Counted from the first letter of the stretch, positions 1-9,797 are shown. The stretch: DNA of 64,000 nt from Sphingobacterium detergens (GCF_003610355.1 NZ_RAPY01000001.1:682001-746000); one strand, 5' to 3'. Notes: generated by a model not told the origin, from the sequence alone. A program made the numbers and translations.

Positions 1-12
1 ACAAGATACACG

Positions 13-1677
13 ATGAAAAACACAAACAAAAACAGATTTCGCAGCGGTATACAGCTCTATGCCTTACTTCCACTTATACTATTTATATTCTCCAACTGTG
101 CTAAGGATACAAACACGGCTATTTCAAAGGGAACTGCGCCAATAAAAGTTAATATCGTCGGCACTGAATTTAATACAGCGGCAGGCATCGGACTGAAAGC
201 TTCTAATTCAAAAAATACAGCGGCGATCAGCAGTAATCGAACAAGTCAGATTCCTTTCAATAAGGATTTTGATTTAGTGACAGAAGTTTCTGCTGTGGAT
301 CCAGCAACTGAACTCATTCTGAAAGCAAATGCAGCGACAACCAATGGCGCCAAAGCGGTCGCGGAAACAAAGGATCTTTCACCGAATGTCAAATACAAAC
401 TTGCGGTTTATGATCAGAGTGGCAATTATGTGACTGAACGTGATTATGTCAGCGGACAGGAAAGCAATGCGCAAGCTTTAAATCTGGATGGTGGCAATAC
501 CTACACCTTTGTTGCTTATTCCATTAATAGTGCAAGCGCAATTCCCGCAATAACATTTGCCGATCCCAATAATAAAACATTAGTTGGCTCCCACCTTGCA
601 ATTAACGGAAGTGATGATTTTATGTACTTCAAAATGAATATGCAGGTGTCTGGAAATACAGATAACTATGTAGGTATTGTTTTAAAACATCAATTGTGTC
701 AGGTGACGACGATTGTGGATGCTTCACAGACCGGGTATAATATAACAGCAGTATCGGCGATGTACGCGCCCCATAATAGCAGTGCGACCATCAATCTATC
801 GGATGGATCCGCAAGTGGAACAGGAACTGCCGGATCCGTTAATGTTGCTTTCCCGACAGCCATTGACGCATTGATGGTCACTGGTACCCCGACGATCATC
901 AATGCGAATTCTACCGCTGGCACACTTACTGTTGGAGCTATTACTGTTGGACCGCTTTCGGCAACAAATCTAGTGCCTTTTACCGATCTGGTTTTTGAGC
1001 CAGGTGTCAAATACGATGTTAAATTCAGCCTTATCCCTAAAGATATCTATTTGGTACACGCGGGGTATTCAGCAGGACGGATAAATGGTCAAATATGGCT
1101 ACGACACAATCTAGGTGCGAGCGGAGATCCGGATGTACTGGCATCATCCATTGCCGGAAATTACTATCAATTTGGCCGTAAAAACCACGTAGCCACAGGA
1201 ACCGGGACCGCGACGAATTCCAACTGGAATACCTCTATGGCGGCAGCCAGCGCTTGGAACTCCGGCAGCGAAGCGGCACCTGTTAAAACAACCAATGATC
1301 CCTGTCCGACCGGATATCGTGTTCCCACAGAGGCTGAGTTAAGAACTTTAATCAGCAATACTGTATCTAGTCAATCGGGGCCTTGGTCCACTAGCCGTTA
1401 TGCCTCAGCACTTATATTGACGAGTAAACGAAATAAAAGTGTCAAATTAACAATTCCGGCACAAGGGTATTGGAATTATAAAGGCTTAACAAATCCTCCA
1501 TTTGACCCCGACGTCCTTTTGAATAGCGGAAATATGGCAATTATTTGGAGCAGCAATGGAAGTGGTGGTGTCACCTATCTAAGATCCAGAACATCAAATC
1601 CTACGGCTCACATCGTTGAAACAACAGATAATCGGAATAAAGAGTGGGGATTCAATGTCCGTTGTATAGCCGAATAA
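13..1677 (+). CDS. FISUMP-domain lipoprotein
   Basis: Predicted surface or periplasmic lipoprotein of 554 residues. The N-terminus has a basic stretch, a hydrophobic core and a lipobox ending in FSNC near residue 29. The long Thr/Ala/Ser-rich middle resembles fimbrillin-like (Mfa/FimA-type) Bacteroidota surface proteins. The C-terminal third carries the FISUMP signature: an IWLRHNLG segment, then YYQFGRKN, CPTGYRVPTEAEL and a terminal WGFNVRCIAE. It starts just inside the window, so an upstream operon partner cannot be excluded. Its 3' end faces the two-component genes, separated by a terminator. The function of FISUMP domains is not established; an adhesin or extracellular-structure role is an inference. 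Confidence 0.75.
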   Translation: MKNTNKNRFRSGIQLYALLPLILFIFSNCAKDTNTAISKGTAPIKVNIVGTEFNTAAGIGLKASNSKNTAAISSNRTSQIPFNKDFDLVTEVSAVDPATELILKANAATTNGAKAVAETKDLSPNVKYKLAVYDQSGNYVTERDYVSGQESNAQALNLDGGNTYTFVAYSINSASAIPAITFADPNNKTLVGSHLAINGSDDFMYFKMNMQVSGNTDNYVGIVLKHQLCQVTTIVDASQTGYNITAVSAMYAPHNSSATINLSDGSASGTGTAGSVNVAFPTAIDALMVTGTPTIINANSTAGTLTVGAITVGPLSATNLVPFTDLVFEPGVKYDVKFSLIPKDIYLVHAGYSAGRINGQIWLRHNLGASGDPDVLASSIAGNYYQFGRKNHVATGTGTATNSNWNTSMAAASAWNSGSEAAPVKTTNDPCPTGYRVPTEAELRTLISNTVSSQSGPWSTSRYASALILTSKRNKSVKLTIPAQGYWNYKGLTNPPFDPDVLLNSGNMAIIWSSNGSGGVTYLRSRTSNPTAHIVETTDNRNKEWGFNVRCIAE

Positions 1678-1725
1678 TAGTTTATCAGAAAGTTCAATTT
1701 CATGTAATATATCTTTAATCCCGTT

Positions 1726-1765
1726 GAGCGGCCCAAATTAATGGATTGGGCCGCTCTTCTCTTTT
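1726..1765 (+). terminator. Rho-independent terminator of the FISUMP gene
   Basis: A perfect 11-bp stem (GAGCGGCCCAA at 1726-1736 with TTGGGCCGCTC at 1746-1756) is followed by a T-rich TTCTCTTTT. It lies between convergent genes and may act on both strands. Confidence 0.85.
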
Positions 1766-1774
1766 AAAAGGATT

Positions 1775-2401
1775 TTATAGTAATCCCATTTTTGTCCCTT
1801 CGACAATCAACGATGCCACATTATTGACATTCATTTTTCGAAGCATATTTTTCCGATGATTCTCAACCGTAAATTTACTTAAGAAGAGCTTTTCAGCAAT
1901 CTGAATGCCCGTTAATCCCTGGGCAAGTAGCTTGAGAACTTCTTTCTCCCGTGTTGTTAACTGCATATTTGTGGACAATAGACTCAATTCGGGCTTGGCC
2001 ATGATCTGCTGGATACTGCTGCTGAAAACAAGCTGACCTTGAAGTGCTCTATAGATACAGTCTATTAATTCATCTGGAGGAGTATTTTTGAGGATATAAC
2101 CGCTTGCACCATTTTGCAGCATTTTCATCACAGCACTTTTCTCCGCATGATTGCTCAAACCTACTACGATTATCTGCGGTTTGGACCGTTTAATCTGTAA
2201 ACAGAGATCAATTCCGTCCATGTCAGGAAGGGAAATATCCAAAAGGACTAGATCGATTTCAGTTGACCGCATATCTAACAAAAAATGCGTTGCATCAACA
2301 AAGCTGCCTACAAGCTGTAAATCACTGTTCTGGGTAATCAGATTTTGGACGCCCTCCGAAATCAACGGATGGTCGTCAACTATTGCGATTCGATATTTCA
2401 T
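1775..2401 (-). CDS. NarL/FixJ-family response regulator
   Basis: A 208-residue two-domain regulator. The receiver domain (about 1-120) has the acidic pair D9/D10, phospho-acceptor D55 in LVLLDISLPD, and a conserved K in YILKNTPPDE. The C-terminal LuxR-type helix-turn-helix (about 140-205) reads LTTREKEVLKLLAQGLTGIQIAEKL. It is the output partner of the kinase encoded immediately upstream, whose 3' end overlaps this start by 26 nt. That overlap indicates translational coupling. Targets are not evident from the sequence. Confidence 0.93.
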   Translation of the reverse strand: MKYRIAIVDDHPLISEGVQNLITQNSDLQLVGSFVDATHFLLDMRSTEIDLVLLDISLPDMDGIDLCLQIKRSKPQIIVVGLSNHAEKSAVMKMLQNGASGYILKNTPPDELIDCIYRALQGQLVFSSSIQQIMAKPELSLLSTNMQLTTREKEVLKLLAQGLTGIQIAEKLFLSKFTVENHRKNMLRKMNVNNVASLIVEGTKMGLL

Positions 2402-4349
2402 CTGATAAGTTTAATTCAATATTAAATATGGTACCCTTATAGGTCCCTCCGGAGACAATCTCGATCGACCCATTCATATAGGCGACCCTGGCCTTAATAT
2501 TTTCCAGTCCCAGCCCTTTGGATTTGTGGTTTTTAGCCGGATTCAGGCCAATGCCATCATCTTCAAAAACTAAGAAAAATGTGTGTTCCATTCTGGAGCA
2601 TTGAATTAATACATGTCGTGCCTGGGCATGTTTTACGGTATTGGTCAGTAACTCCTGGATAATCCGATAGATTGTCAATTTATCTTGTTCACTGATTGAT
2701 TCAGCGATTTCCATATAATTGAGATCAATATGTAGGTTGTCTGAGCTGTAATAGGTACAGAGATCGTTTAATGCGGCTTCCAAACCAAGTTTCAGTAGCA
2801 TTTCGGGCATCATATTATTGGCAATCTGTCTGACTTTATTTGCAGAATGATTCAGTTGTCCTAAAATCTTATTCACAGGGTCCTCCCCGATAGCCAAATT
2901 CCTTTCATTAACTAAACCTAAAACACCCATTTTTATCGCTGTTAGGGTACCACCAAGATCATCATGAAGATCTCTTGCCACACGTTTGCGTTCTTCCTCC
3001 TGTCCCTGCAACAGCGCTGTTGCTACACTCACTCGTTCCCGTTGCGCCTGTTCTTTCTTATTCTTTTGTAGGTACGTATAAAGTAATAATACCAATGCCG
3101 CCAACAAAATCGTCGACATCCCAAGCATACCCATGTAAAATCTACTCTGGCTCACATCCAACAAGGATTTTAGATTCGAACTTTCTAGTGCAACAATTTT
3201 ATTCTTATTTTCCTCGCTTTTAAATTTAATCTCCAGTGCACTTATTTCATTTTCGACTTTAGTATGATACAGACTGTCTTTGAGGTATTCCAATTTCTGA
3301 AGATAGTAATAGGCCGAATCGTATTTTTTTTGTAGGAAATAGTTGTCAGCATTGTTTTGATACAACACCAGTTTATTATGGGGAATTAAGGGGGGGGCAG
3401 CAAAAGTTTTTGATGTGAGCGCCTGTGCCGCCTGGTGTTTTTTCAGTAGATTTAACGTCCTGACCTGGTAGTAAGTAACTATCTTGACAAGTTCGGGCTG
3501 CTTTAATTTTTCCGCCAGCGCCTTAGCTCTTGTAAATGTTTGGAGTGCCAACTCAGGCTGTGAAAGCTTATTATAAAGCATACCTTCATTTAATCCAAAT
3601 CGCACGCTTAGCATAGTGTTCGGGGGAATAAAGCTCCGAAGTTCTTCCAACAGTAATTTAGCTTTGGCCGCCTGTTTGGAGCGCAATAGATTTTGGCATA
3701 TACCTAACTTAATGGACAATTGTAGCGGGCCGTTCCTTGGACGGTCTTTTAATTGCTCAAGCGCTTCTTCAAAATATTGTTCCGCTTTTTTATATTGTTC
3801 ATGTTCCATCAGTAAATGCCCAACGGAGGCATAGCTTTGCGCCAAATAAGGCCTATCCTGTGCTGCTTTTGCCAAAGGAATGATTTTTTTTGTTAGCACG
3901 GCTAGCACAGTTTTGTAATCGCCCTTGCGCCTTCTAAAGTCTATGTAATGATTCAGCGCTCTGGCACGCATAGATAGCGCTTCTTTGGAATGAAAAGGAG
4001 AAAGTAATTTATCGGCTTGTAAGTACGTTTTTTCTGCCTTGGATGGATCCGTATGTGTTAAAATCTGTGCTTCATAGAAAGCCGCCTTTGCATTGAGGTA
4101 GGCATCAGACCCAGCATACTCCTTTCCTCTCCTTAAATATTGCCAGGCCTTATCCGGATCTTCTTTAGCAGATTTATTAGCCATTTGAAAATAGAGCTCT
4201 ACTTGACTATAGTGAGCTGGAGATTGTTCTAGTGTGTCTTTTTTACTTAAAAAATGATCCTCAGAAATTTGCCCATACCCCCACGTCGGACAGACTAAGC
4301 TCTCCAAAAAACAAAACAGTATTGTTTGAATAAGTGGTAGATGGTACAT
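2376..4349 (-). CDS. TPR sensor histidine kinase, NarX-like (HisKA_3)
   Basis: A membrane sensor kinase. The N-terminus is a signal peptide or anchor, followed by tetratricopeptide-type helical repeats (about 40-350), one transmembrane helix, then a HisKA_3 dimerisation domain with RVARDLHDDLGGTL (phospho-acceptor His) and an HATPase domain with an ELLTNTVKHA N-box, EDDGIGL and KGLGLENI. The first possible codon is TTG at 4358. ATG at 4349 is preferred because it directly precedes the hydrophobic segment. The gene overlaps the response regulator by 26 nt, so the two form one operon. TPR sensors of this type are common in Bacteroidota; the stimulus is unknown. Confidence 0.92.
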   Translation of the reverse strand: MYHLPLIQTILFCFLESLVCPTWGYGQISEDHFLSKKDTLEQSPAHYSQVELYFQMANKSAKEDPDKAWQYLRRGKEYAGSDAYLNAKAAFYEAQILTHTDPSKAEKTYLQADKLLSPFHSKEALSMRARALNHYIDFRRRKGDYKTVLAVLTKKIIPLAKAAQDRPYLAQSYASVGHLLMEHEQYKKAEQYFEEALEQLKDRPRNGPLQLSIKLGICQNLLRSKQAAKAKLLLEELRSFIPPNTMLSVRFGLNEGMLYNKLSQPELALQTFTRAKALAEKLKQPELVKIVTYYQVRTLNLLKKHQAAQALTSKTFAAPPLIPHNKLVLYQNNADNYFLQKKYDSAYYYLQKLEYLKDSLYHTKVENEISALEIKFKSEENKNKIVALESSNLKSLLDVSQSRFYMGMLGMSTILLAALVLLLYTYLQKNKKEQAQRERVSVATALLQGQEEERKRVARDLHDDLGGTLTAIKMGVLGLVNERNLAIGEDPVNKILGQLNHSANKVRQIANNMMPEMLLKLGLEAALNDLCTYYSSDNLHIDLNYMEIAESISEQDKLTIYRIIQELLTNTVKHAQARHVLIQCSRMEHTFFLVFEDDGIGLNPAKNHKSKGLGLENIKARVAYMNGSIEIVSGGTYKGTIFNIELNLSDEISNRNS

Positions 4350-4511
4350 AGGTGGCAATGCACTAAATTGTTACTGTTAATATAACAAAAATGGAGCACT
4401 TATCCTAACCTTTTTTTTATTAATTATCTCACAAAAGCTTGATTTCCATAGGATACCTAAACTCCGTTGTTTAAATCGCTATGCTCATTTTCAATAAAAT
4501 GGGCTTAACCC

Positions 4512-5087
4512 CTACTTTGCCGTTTTATTATGGTCAAACGTGTAAGTTCCGAAATTATAGGCCACTTGCTTGTCGTCTAATAAGGTAAGTTCCGCTATAA
4601 AATCGCCGTTTGTTAAATAGTTGCTAATTTTAAAATGATAGGTTTTAATTTGCGGTAATGTTGTTCTGTCGAATGCTGGCTCATCAGGACTTCTGACAGA
4701 ACTCATTGCATATAGCGAAAACTGCACATCTGTTCCACCTATTGAAACTCGACTACGTCCAAATGTGTCCTTTGGTTCAAAGAAAACAATAGAAACTTCG
4801 TTTTTCCTATCGACTCGGTAAATTCCATCTGTCCTCATGGTACTAAGACCAATGCTTGGCGAATACCGGGAGTATGTCATTTGAATACTGTCTTTGTCCA
4901 GAAAATGTAAATAGACGTCATTGGAAAAGATAATCCCACCACGTTTATTGAATACACGACTTTTACCGACATGCCACACTTCCCCTTTCAGATCCGAGCT
5001 GTTTACAAACTCGTTTGTGTCGGACCTATTTTGTCCACTACACCGAATAAACGAAACAACCGCGAGCAATATAAAGTATTTTTTCAT
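4512..5087 (-). CDS. Hypothetical lipoprotein
   Basis: A 191-residue protein with a short signal peptide and lipobox FIRCS near residue 16, so probably a cell-envelope lipoprotein. The remainder is predicted to be beta-rich and hydrophilic, with no motif I recognise. It lies 30 bp downstream of the membrane protein ending at 5118 on the same strand, so the two are probably co-transcribed. Confidence 0.7.
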   Translation of the reverse strand: MKKYFILLAVVSFIRCSGQNRSDTNEFVNSSDLKGEVWHVGKSRVFNKRGGIIFSNDVYLHFLDKDSIQMTYSRYSPSIGLSTMRTDGIYRVDRKNEVSIVFFEPKDTFGRSRVSIGGTDVQFSLYAMSSVRSPDEPAFDRTTLPQIKTYHFKISNYLTNGDFIAELTLLDDKQVAYNFGTYTFDHNKTAK

Positions 5088-5117
5088 AGCTAGATGATTT
5101 GATTTTTCTTGCTAATG

Positions 5118-5852
5118 CTAATTTTTTCTAAACAACAAGGCCATGACCACAATAACAGAAAGTATTGTAAAAAATACAAACAGTATATTGTACAGCCAGG
5201 ATCTCTGTGGATAGAAGCTATCGTTAGCCAGAAAAAACTTTTGCTGTTCAGGATCATTCGGGTTATAAAACAATAGGTATTCTTTAGCTACCTTTTTTTG
5301 AGTAGCTCTGTTTAACAATTCAATCCGCATTTCCTCAAAACGCCGCTGCCCCATAATGGGGAAAAATGAATACAATTTTTCTGCTTTATCTATTTTTTGT
5401 GAATACGAACGTCCATTGGTCGTAAACTGATATTCCAAATCGACATATGCGTATTTAGTCTTTCCACCTTGAATGTCAGCTGTAAGGTTTAGGATGGAAG
5501 GCGTTACTGCGACCCAGTTGGGATGCGTCAGCACAAATTCTTTCCGCTCCAAATACGGACTTACGGAAAAGATACTAATCACTATACTATAAACAACGAT
5601 TAACAAAATAGCGGATGCGGTGAGCTTGCTCATTTGCATTGTTACACGTTTCCCGTTGACATCATATCGAACCTTCTCGCTACCATCTAGATTGCTTAAT
5701 TTGCTGACAATTATTTTTGTCAATGGAAAATAGAGCAGAGAAGAACATATCAAGGCATAGAGCAGATAACGGTAACTGTTGATTACAAAAACAAACACAA
5801 CGATAAAGGCGGCAACCACCAACCATTGAATGCATGTCCAAATTATTTTCAT
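5118..5852 (-). CDS. Membrane protein, DUF3592-like
   Basis: A 244-residue integral membrane protein. Hydrophobic helices lie at about 5-50 and 78-98, a soluble beta-rich region at about 105-215, and a final helix at about 220-240. The soluble part (a YAYVDLEYQFTTNGRSYSQ stretch and a later YNPNDPEQ) resembles DUF3592 proteins, in which a domain between helices ends with an xYNPxNPxxS-like motif. The family assignment is tentative and no activity is known. It is probably in an operon with the lipoprotein downstream. Confidence 0.6.
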   Translation of the reverse strand: MKIIWTCIQWLVVAAFIVVFVFVINSYRYLLYALICSSLLYFPLTKIIVSKLSNLDGSEKVRYDVNGKRVTMQMSKLTASAILLIVVYSIVISIFSVSPYLERKEFVLTHPNWVAVTPSILNLTADIQGGKTKYAYVDLEYQFTTNGRSYSQKIDKAEKLYSFFPIMGQRRFEEMRIELLNRATQKKVAKEYLLFYNPNDPEQQKFFLANDSFYPQRSWLYNILFVFFTILSVIVVMALLFRKN

Positions 5853-6125
5853 CTATATAAATTTTCGAAATAAAAATAAGGGATTCGACAATATTCATGA
5901 CCTCCTATTTAAAATCCGTGAATAGAAAATTACGATTCGTTGGACAATTGGAAAGAAACGCTAACACTTATATCATGGTTTTTACTACCATTTTCTCGAT
6001 CCCTAAATCTACAATGCCGATTTCAGCATTCGGTTGTTGGACGATAGATAAATGATATAGCTTGTGTTAATCCTGTATTTATAGGAATTCATCTCTCTTG
6101 TTTAGAATTATTACTAATAATACTG
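5853..6125. other. Intergenic region, no gene seen
   Basis: About 270 bp between two divergent genes. AT-rich, with no convincing reading frame or hairpin. It presumably carries promoters for both directions; only the plus-strand -7 box at 6126 is recognisable. Confidence 0.5.
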
Positions 6126-6133
6126 TACTTTTG
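6126..6133 (+). promoter_or_regulatory. Bacteroidota -7 box (TACTTTTG) of the PepSY gene
   Basis: Matches TAnnTTTG and ends 27 bp before the ATG at 6161. It lies inside the longest possible reading frame (from 6098), which argues that translation begins at 6161. No clear -33 TTTG at the usual spacing was seen. Confidence 0.55.
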
Positions 6134-6160
6134 TCCCATCATCATACTTTATCGAAAGCA

Positions 6161-7330
6161 ATGGCAAATAAGACGACCAAAAAAAATAGTCTAAAAAAAG
6201 TATTTCAACAATTACATCTTTATATCGGATTACTTTTTGGTCTTATTTTTTTGACCGTTTGTGTTACAGGTATGCTCCTGAGTTTTGAGAAAGAACTGAC
6301 GCCTTTGCTATGGCCTAAAGAACAGCGGGTTGTTGTTCTAGAAAATCGCTTACCCATCGATGCGATTGTATCAAAGGCAAAAAATATTTTTCCGAATAAA
6401 AGGCTTTTTCGTATGGAAATCTTCGCTGATCCCTCAAGGAGTTATCGGGTTCAATATGGTTCAAAAAAAGAAAAATATTGGTATGCCTATATCAACCCTT
6501 ATACAGGTGAGGTCTTGTCTAAAGGCGCACAGGCGGAGCGTTTTTTTCAAAAAGTATTGGACATCCATCGCTTTCTTTTGATTGACAAAATTGGAGCGAC
6601 CATTACAGGGATTTCGGCCTTTGCGACCCTATTTCTCGCAATAAGTGGTATTTATCTATGGTGGCCCAAAAATAAACTCCTGCTCAAGCAACGTCTTAAA
6701 ATCAACATGTCCGCTTCTACCAAAAGAAAGGTGTGGGATTTTCACGCTGTGGGGGGATTCTATGCGGCATTATTTCTTCTTATTTTTACCCTAACCGGTT
6801 TAACCTGGAGCTTTGACTGGTACAATAAGCAGTTTTTTAGATTATTTGGTGCAGATATCAAGATAACAAAAGAAAAGGTGAAAAATCCAACAACGGACAT
6901 TCCTGTTGGCTTTTCGCCACTTGAAACAATGTATCAGCAGATTAACAACCTTTATCCTGATCCGGGAAATATACTGATGACATTTCCGAATCAGGAAAAT
7001 CTAGCGTTTTCATTGACAAAAGAATCATTTGCAGGCGGGCTGTTGCAGATCAATCAGACTTATTTCGACAGCAGATCTGGAAAGTTGATTAAAAACAACC
7101 CCATGAACAAGTTGCCTTTGGCCGAACAAATGCGAAAGATGGTCAAACCCATCCACGTTGGCTCGGTATTTGGTCTCCCTTCAAAAATTGTCCTGTTTCT
7201 GGCCGTTAGCTTGGCTGCCACCCTCCCCATAACCGGTCTTTGGATATGGCTCAACAAGAGAAATAAAAAGACAACGGCCAGAAAAAAGCGTAGACCTAGA
7301 GATCAAGCTGTACCCCTAAATTTGCCATAG
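6161..7330 (+). CDS. PepSY-associated transmembrane protein
   Basis: An inner-membrane protein of 389 residues from ATG 6161. It has a first helix (HLYIGLLFGLIFLTVCVTGM), a periplasmic PepSY-like segment, paired helices in the middle (IGATITGISAFATLFLAISGIYLWWP) and a terminal helix followed by a basic tail. His residues at helix starts (HLY, DFHAVGG, PIHVGS) fit the di-haem ferric-reductase-like PepSY_TM family, of which XusC of Bacteroides siderophore systems is a member. It is convergent with a siderophore-type TBDT, and the coding regions overlap by 35 bp at their 3' ends. A role in periplasmic or inner-membrane ferric reduction is an inference from family and neighbour. Confidence 0.85.
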   Translation: MANKTTKKNSLKKVFQQLHLYIGLLFGLIFLTVCVTGMLLSFEKELTPLLWPKEQRVVVLENRLPIDAIVSKAKNIFPNKRLFRMEIFADPSRSYRVQYGSKKEKYWYAYINPYTGEVLSKGAQAERFFQKVLDIHRFLLIDKIGATITGISAFATLFLAISGIYLWWPKNKLLLKQRLKINMSASTKRKVWDFHAVGGFYAALFLLIFTLTGLTWSFDWYNKQFFRLFGADIKITKEKVKNPTTDIPVGFSPLETMYQQINNLYPDPGNILMTFPNQENLAFSLTKESFAGGLLQINQTYFDSRSGKLIKNNPMNKLPLAEQMRKMVKPIHVGSVFGLPSKIVLFLAVSLAATLPITGLWIWLNKRNKKTTARKKRRPRDQAVPLNLP

Positions 7331-9629
7331 TCCCGGTCCCTTTGATATAATAACGACCTTCATTGGTTGCACCGCGTACTTCGGCATGGATGGGATAGTA
7401 ATCAGCATTGAATAAATTGTTGATGGAGAATAAAAAGGTAAATTTCTGATATTTGTATCTCGTTTGGAAATCAACAAGATTATAACCGGAAATCGGGTAT
7501 TTTCCATAATTATATTCTGCTGCAGGAAATACGTCCCGCCCACCCAAATGGAGGTATTGCAAATACACATTCCATTGATCCGTTAACTTGAAATCGGCAT
7601 TTAGATTAATCTTGAACGGAGAAATAATGGAGTTGTCTAATTTATCTTTGTACTTGCCTTCATTCTTCAGATCCTGACGTCCATCCATATAACCAAGCAC
7701 AGTTCCTAAAGACAACCATCGAATGGGCTTTATGTTTCCGACAAACTCCACACCATAAATGCGTTGTGGTACTTGGCTCAGTTCGTAATTGCCCGGTGTC
7801 GAAGTCTCCGCAAAAGTGGTCCCTTTCTTAGACGTACTATAGTACCCCGTCACTTGGTAGTCCCATATATCCATCTTGCCATTTACACCCAGTTCGAAAT
7901 TATTGACCACAACAGGTTTAGGATCAATTTGGCTCAATGGCACACCATTCCGCAGAATAAGCCCGACATCGCCGATGGAATATCCTTGTGAAAAGGAAGC
8001 AAAAGGTTGCGCGTAACTATACTTATTGTACCGCGTGGCGATATTAAAGACAAAGGCATCTGAATTATTATTTTCACCAGCAGTTAGCTTGCCATTTTTG
8101 GTCAGATCGCCTACCTTAAACCGGATATTTTCATAACGTACACCGCCTTTTAGAATCCAGTCAGTACCAATGTTCAATTTACTCTGCAGGTAGAACGCCA
8201 CATTGTTCATATTCATATCTGGTGTAACCAGATCATCTTTCATAGTTTTCTGTACAGTATGATCCTTCAGAAAATCAGCACCGTAGATCAGGGACATATT
8301 GGTCGATGCACCCAGCTGAAAAGGTGTATTAAAGTTTAGCCTTGCTCCTTTGTGGTCAGAATAATTTTGATTGTAAGTTTCAAAGACCGTATTCATATCC
8401 TCATAGTACAAGCTCAAATTTGCGGCTGTCTTTCCATATTGACCATCATACTTTAAATGAAATGCTTTGTTATAGGGCGTACCACCGTTAATGACGGTAT
8501 CCGAAGGGATGCCAATGGCTGGTGACTTGTCAAAATCGCCTTTGGTACCGACATATTTACTATCCTGTAAGCTACGATAATAATTACCCATAAATTCGAC
8601 ATGATGATCAGGGGCTAGTTGATAGCCAATTTTGGCGAGGACATTATAAGAATCTGTCTCACCCAGTCCATAAAACGGACTGGCAACTGCCCCATCGGAG
8701 CTGCGAACCACACCGGTGCGCCCAGCTTTACCTTGAATAACATAATCCCATTTGTCTAACTGCCCTGAAAATACCTGCGCAATATTGTATCCATAAGTTT
8801 CGCTCGGTTTTACCAGATTCAGTGAATTATTGAGATAGGTTGACGAACTCAGTTTTTTACCTTTCTGCGGCTTTTTGGTAATGTAGTTTATCACACCTCC
8901 TGCAGCCCCATTACCATACATCGCTGTAGCACCATTAATAACCTCGATGTGATCGATTGCACTGGCATCGATCGTCCGCAAGTCACGCCCACCATTACGT
9001 AAAGGAGTAGATTGTGGAATACCGTCAATCAATACCAAAAAATTGCGCCCACGAATTTTAGCTATAAAATTATTTTGGCTTTCTTCACTGGGTGAAATGC
9101 TGGGCACTTTCTGCATCAAGATAGATGGTAGGTTATCGTTGATCTGTCGCTGCTGATCGAGCGCCTTACCACCGATATAGGTGATCGATGATGGCACTTC
9201 ATCAATATGTTCCGCTAATCGACTTGCTGTAACCACAACCTCATCCAAACTCTGTTGCTCAGCAGTCAACGTAAAAGTCTCTAAATCATATTGTTCTTCG
9301 CGCAATTCAATATCTTGCGATAGCTTGCCAAAACCGACGGAACTTAATGTCAATCGGTATTTACCATAATCAATATCGGTTAATCTGAAGTAACCATCTT
9401 TATCAGACTTGGTACTCTTTGCACCATGTAGCTGAACATGCACATTTGCCAAAGGCATACCTTGCGCATCGACTACCCGACCTAAAATCGAGCCCTTTTG
9501 TTGTGTTTTGGAAACCGAATTATGTAAAGGCGTTTTGCTGCTAAATACTGACCCTGTGGAGACGAATGGGGATAAGGAAAAAGAACAAGATAATAATGCG
9601 ATTGTGAGCTTAGATGGATTAACTTTCAT
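7296..9629 (-). CDS. TonB-dependent siderophore-type receptor
   Basis: An outer-membrane receptor of 777 residues. After the signal peptide comes a carboxypeptidase-regulatory-like domain (about 45-125, starting GSILGRVVDAQGMPLANVHV), a plug domain (about 135-255, with LDEVVVTASR and TAMYGNGAAGGVINYITKKP), and a 22-strand-type barrel ending in a terminal hydrophobic L. The barrel end (INNLFNADYYP) and overall layout resemble FhuE/FpvA-like ferric-siderophore receptors rather than SusC. It faces the PepSY reductase-like gene, consistent with iron uptake. The substrate cannot be read from sequence. Confidence 0.9.
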   Translation of the reverse strand: MKVNPSKLTIALLSCSFSLSPFVSTGSVFSSKTPLHNSVSKTQQKGSILGRVVDAQGMPLANVHVQLHGAKSTKSDKDGYFRLTDIDYGKYRLTLSSVGFGKLSQDIELREEQYDLETFTLTAEQQSLDEVVVTASRLAEHIDEVPSSITYIGGKALDQQRQINDNLPSILMQKVPSISPSEESQNNFIAKIRGRNFLVLIDGIPQSTPLRNGGRDLRTIDASAIDHIEVINGATAMYGNGAAGGVINYITKKPQKGKKLSSSTYLNNSLNLVKPSETYGYNIAQVFSGQLDKWDYVIQGKAGRTGVVRSSDGAVASPFYGLGETDSYNVLAKIGYQLAPDHHVEFMGNYYRSLQDSKYVGTKGDFDKSPAIGIPSDTVINGGTPYNKAFHLKYDGQYGKTAANLSLYYEDMNTVFETYNQNYSDHKGARLNFNTPFQLGASTNMSLIYGADFLKDHTVQKTMKDDLVTPDMNMNNVAFYLQSKLNIGTDWILKGGVRYENIRFKVGDLTKNGKLTAGENNNSDAFVFNIATRYNKYSYAQPFASFSQGYSIGDVGLILRNGVPLSQIDPKPVVVNNFELGVNGKMDIWDYQVTGYYSTSKKGTTFAETSTPGNYELSQVPQRIYGVEFVGNIKPIRWLSLGTVLGYMDGRQDLKNEGKYKDKLDNSIISPFKINLNADFKLTDQWNVYLQYLHLGGRDVFPAAEYNYGKYPISGYNLVDFQTRYKYQKFTFLFSINNLFNADYYPIHAEVRGATNEGRYYIKGTGTMANLGVQLDL

Positions 9630-9687
9630 TTCTTGTAGCGGTCTGTAGATGATTATGGGGCCAATTAAATTCGAAATAATAACGGCC

Positions 9688-9695
9688 CAAAGATA
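9688..9695 (-). promoter_or_regulatory. -7 box (TATCTTTG) of the siderophore receptor
   Basis: On the minus strand TATCTTTG matches TAnnTTTG, 58 bp upstream of the receptor ATG at 9629. An AATAATGATATC segment overlaps it and loosely resembles half of a Fur box. Fur control is only a possibility. Confidence 0.45.
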
Positions 9696-9761
9696 TCATT
9701 ATTTTGAATAAATCTAAATACAGGTACAAGAAAAATATTGCCAAGCTATCAATTATTGTGT

Positions 9762-9797
9762 ACGCAGCACAGACAAGCCCTATTGTCCGTGCTGCGT
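9762..9797. terminator. 15-bp stem-loop between NAT and receptor genes
   Basis: ACGCAGCACAGACAA (9762-9776) pairs with TTGTCCGTGCTGCGT (9783-9797) with a single wobble and a 6-nt loop. It sits 22 bp beyond the NAT stop codon on the minus strand. There is no T-run on either side, so it is either a non-canonical terminator or an RNA-stabilising hairpin. Confidence 0.55.

Noticed and set aside
6098..6160. N-terminal extension of the PepSY protein
   Set aside because: It contains the TACTTTTG promoter element, and the residues do not resemble the family.
9688..9710. Possible Fur box at the siderophore receptor promoter
   Set aside because: Only a partial AATAATGATATC-like half matches; too weak for a feature of its own.
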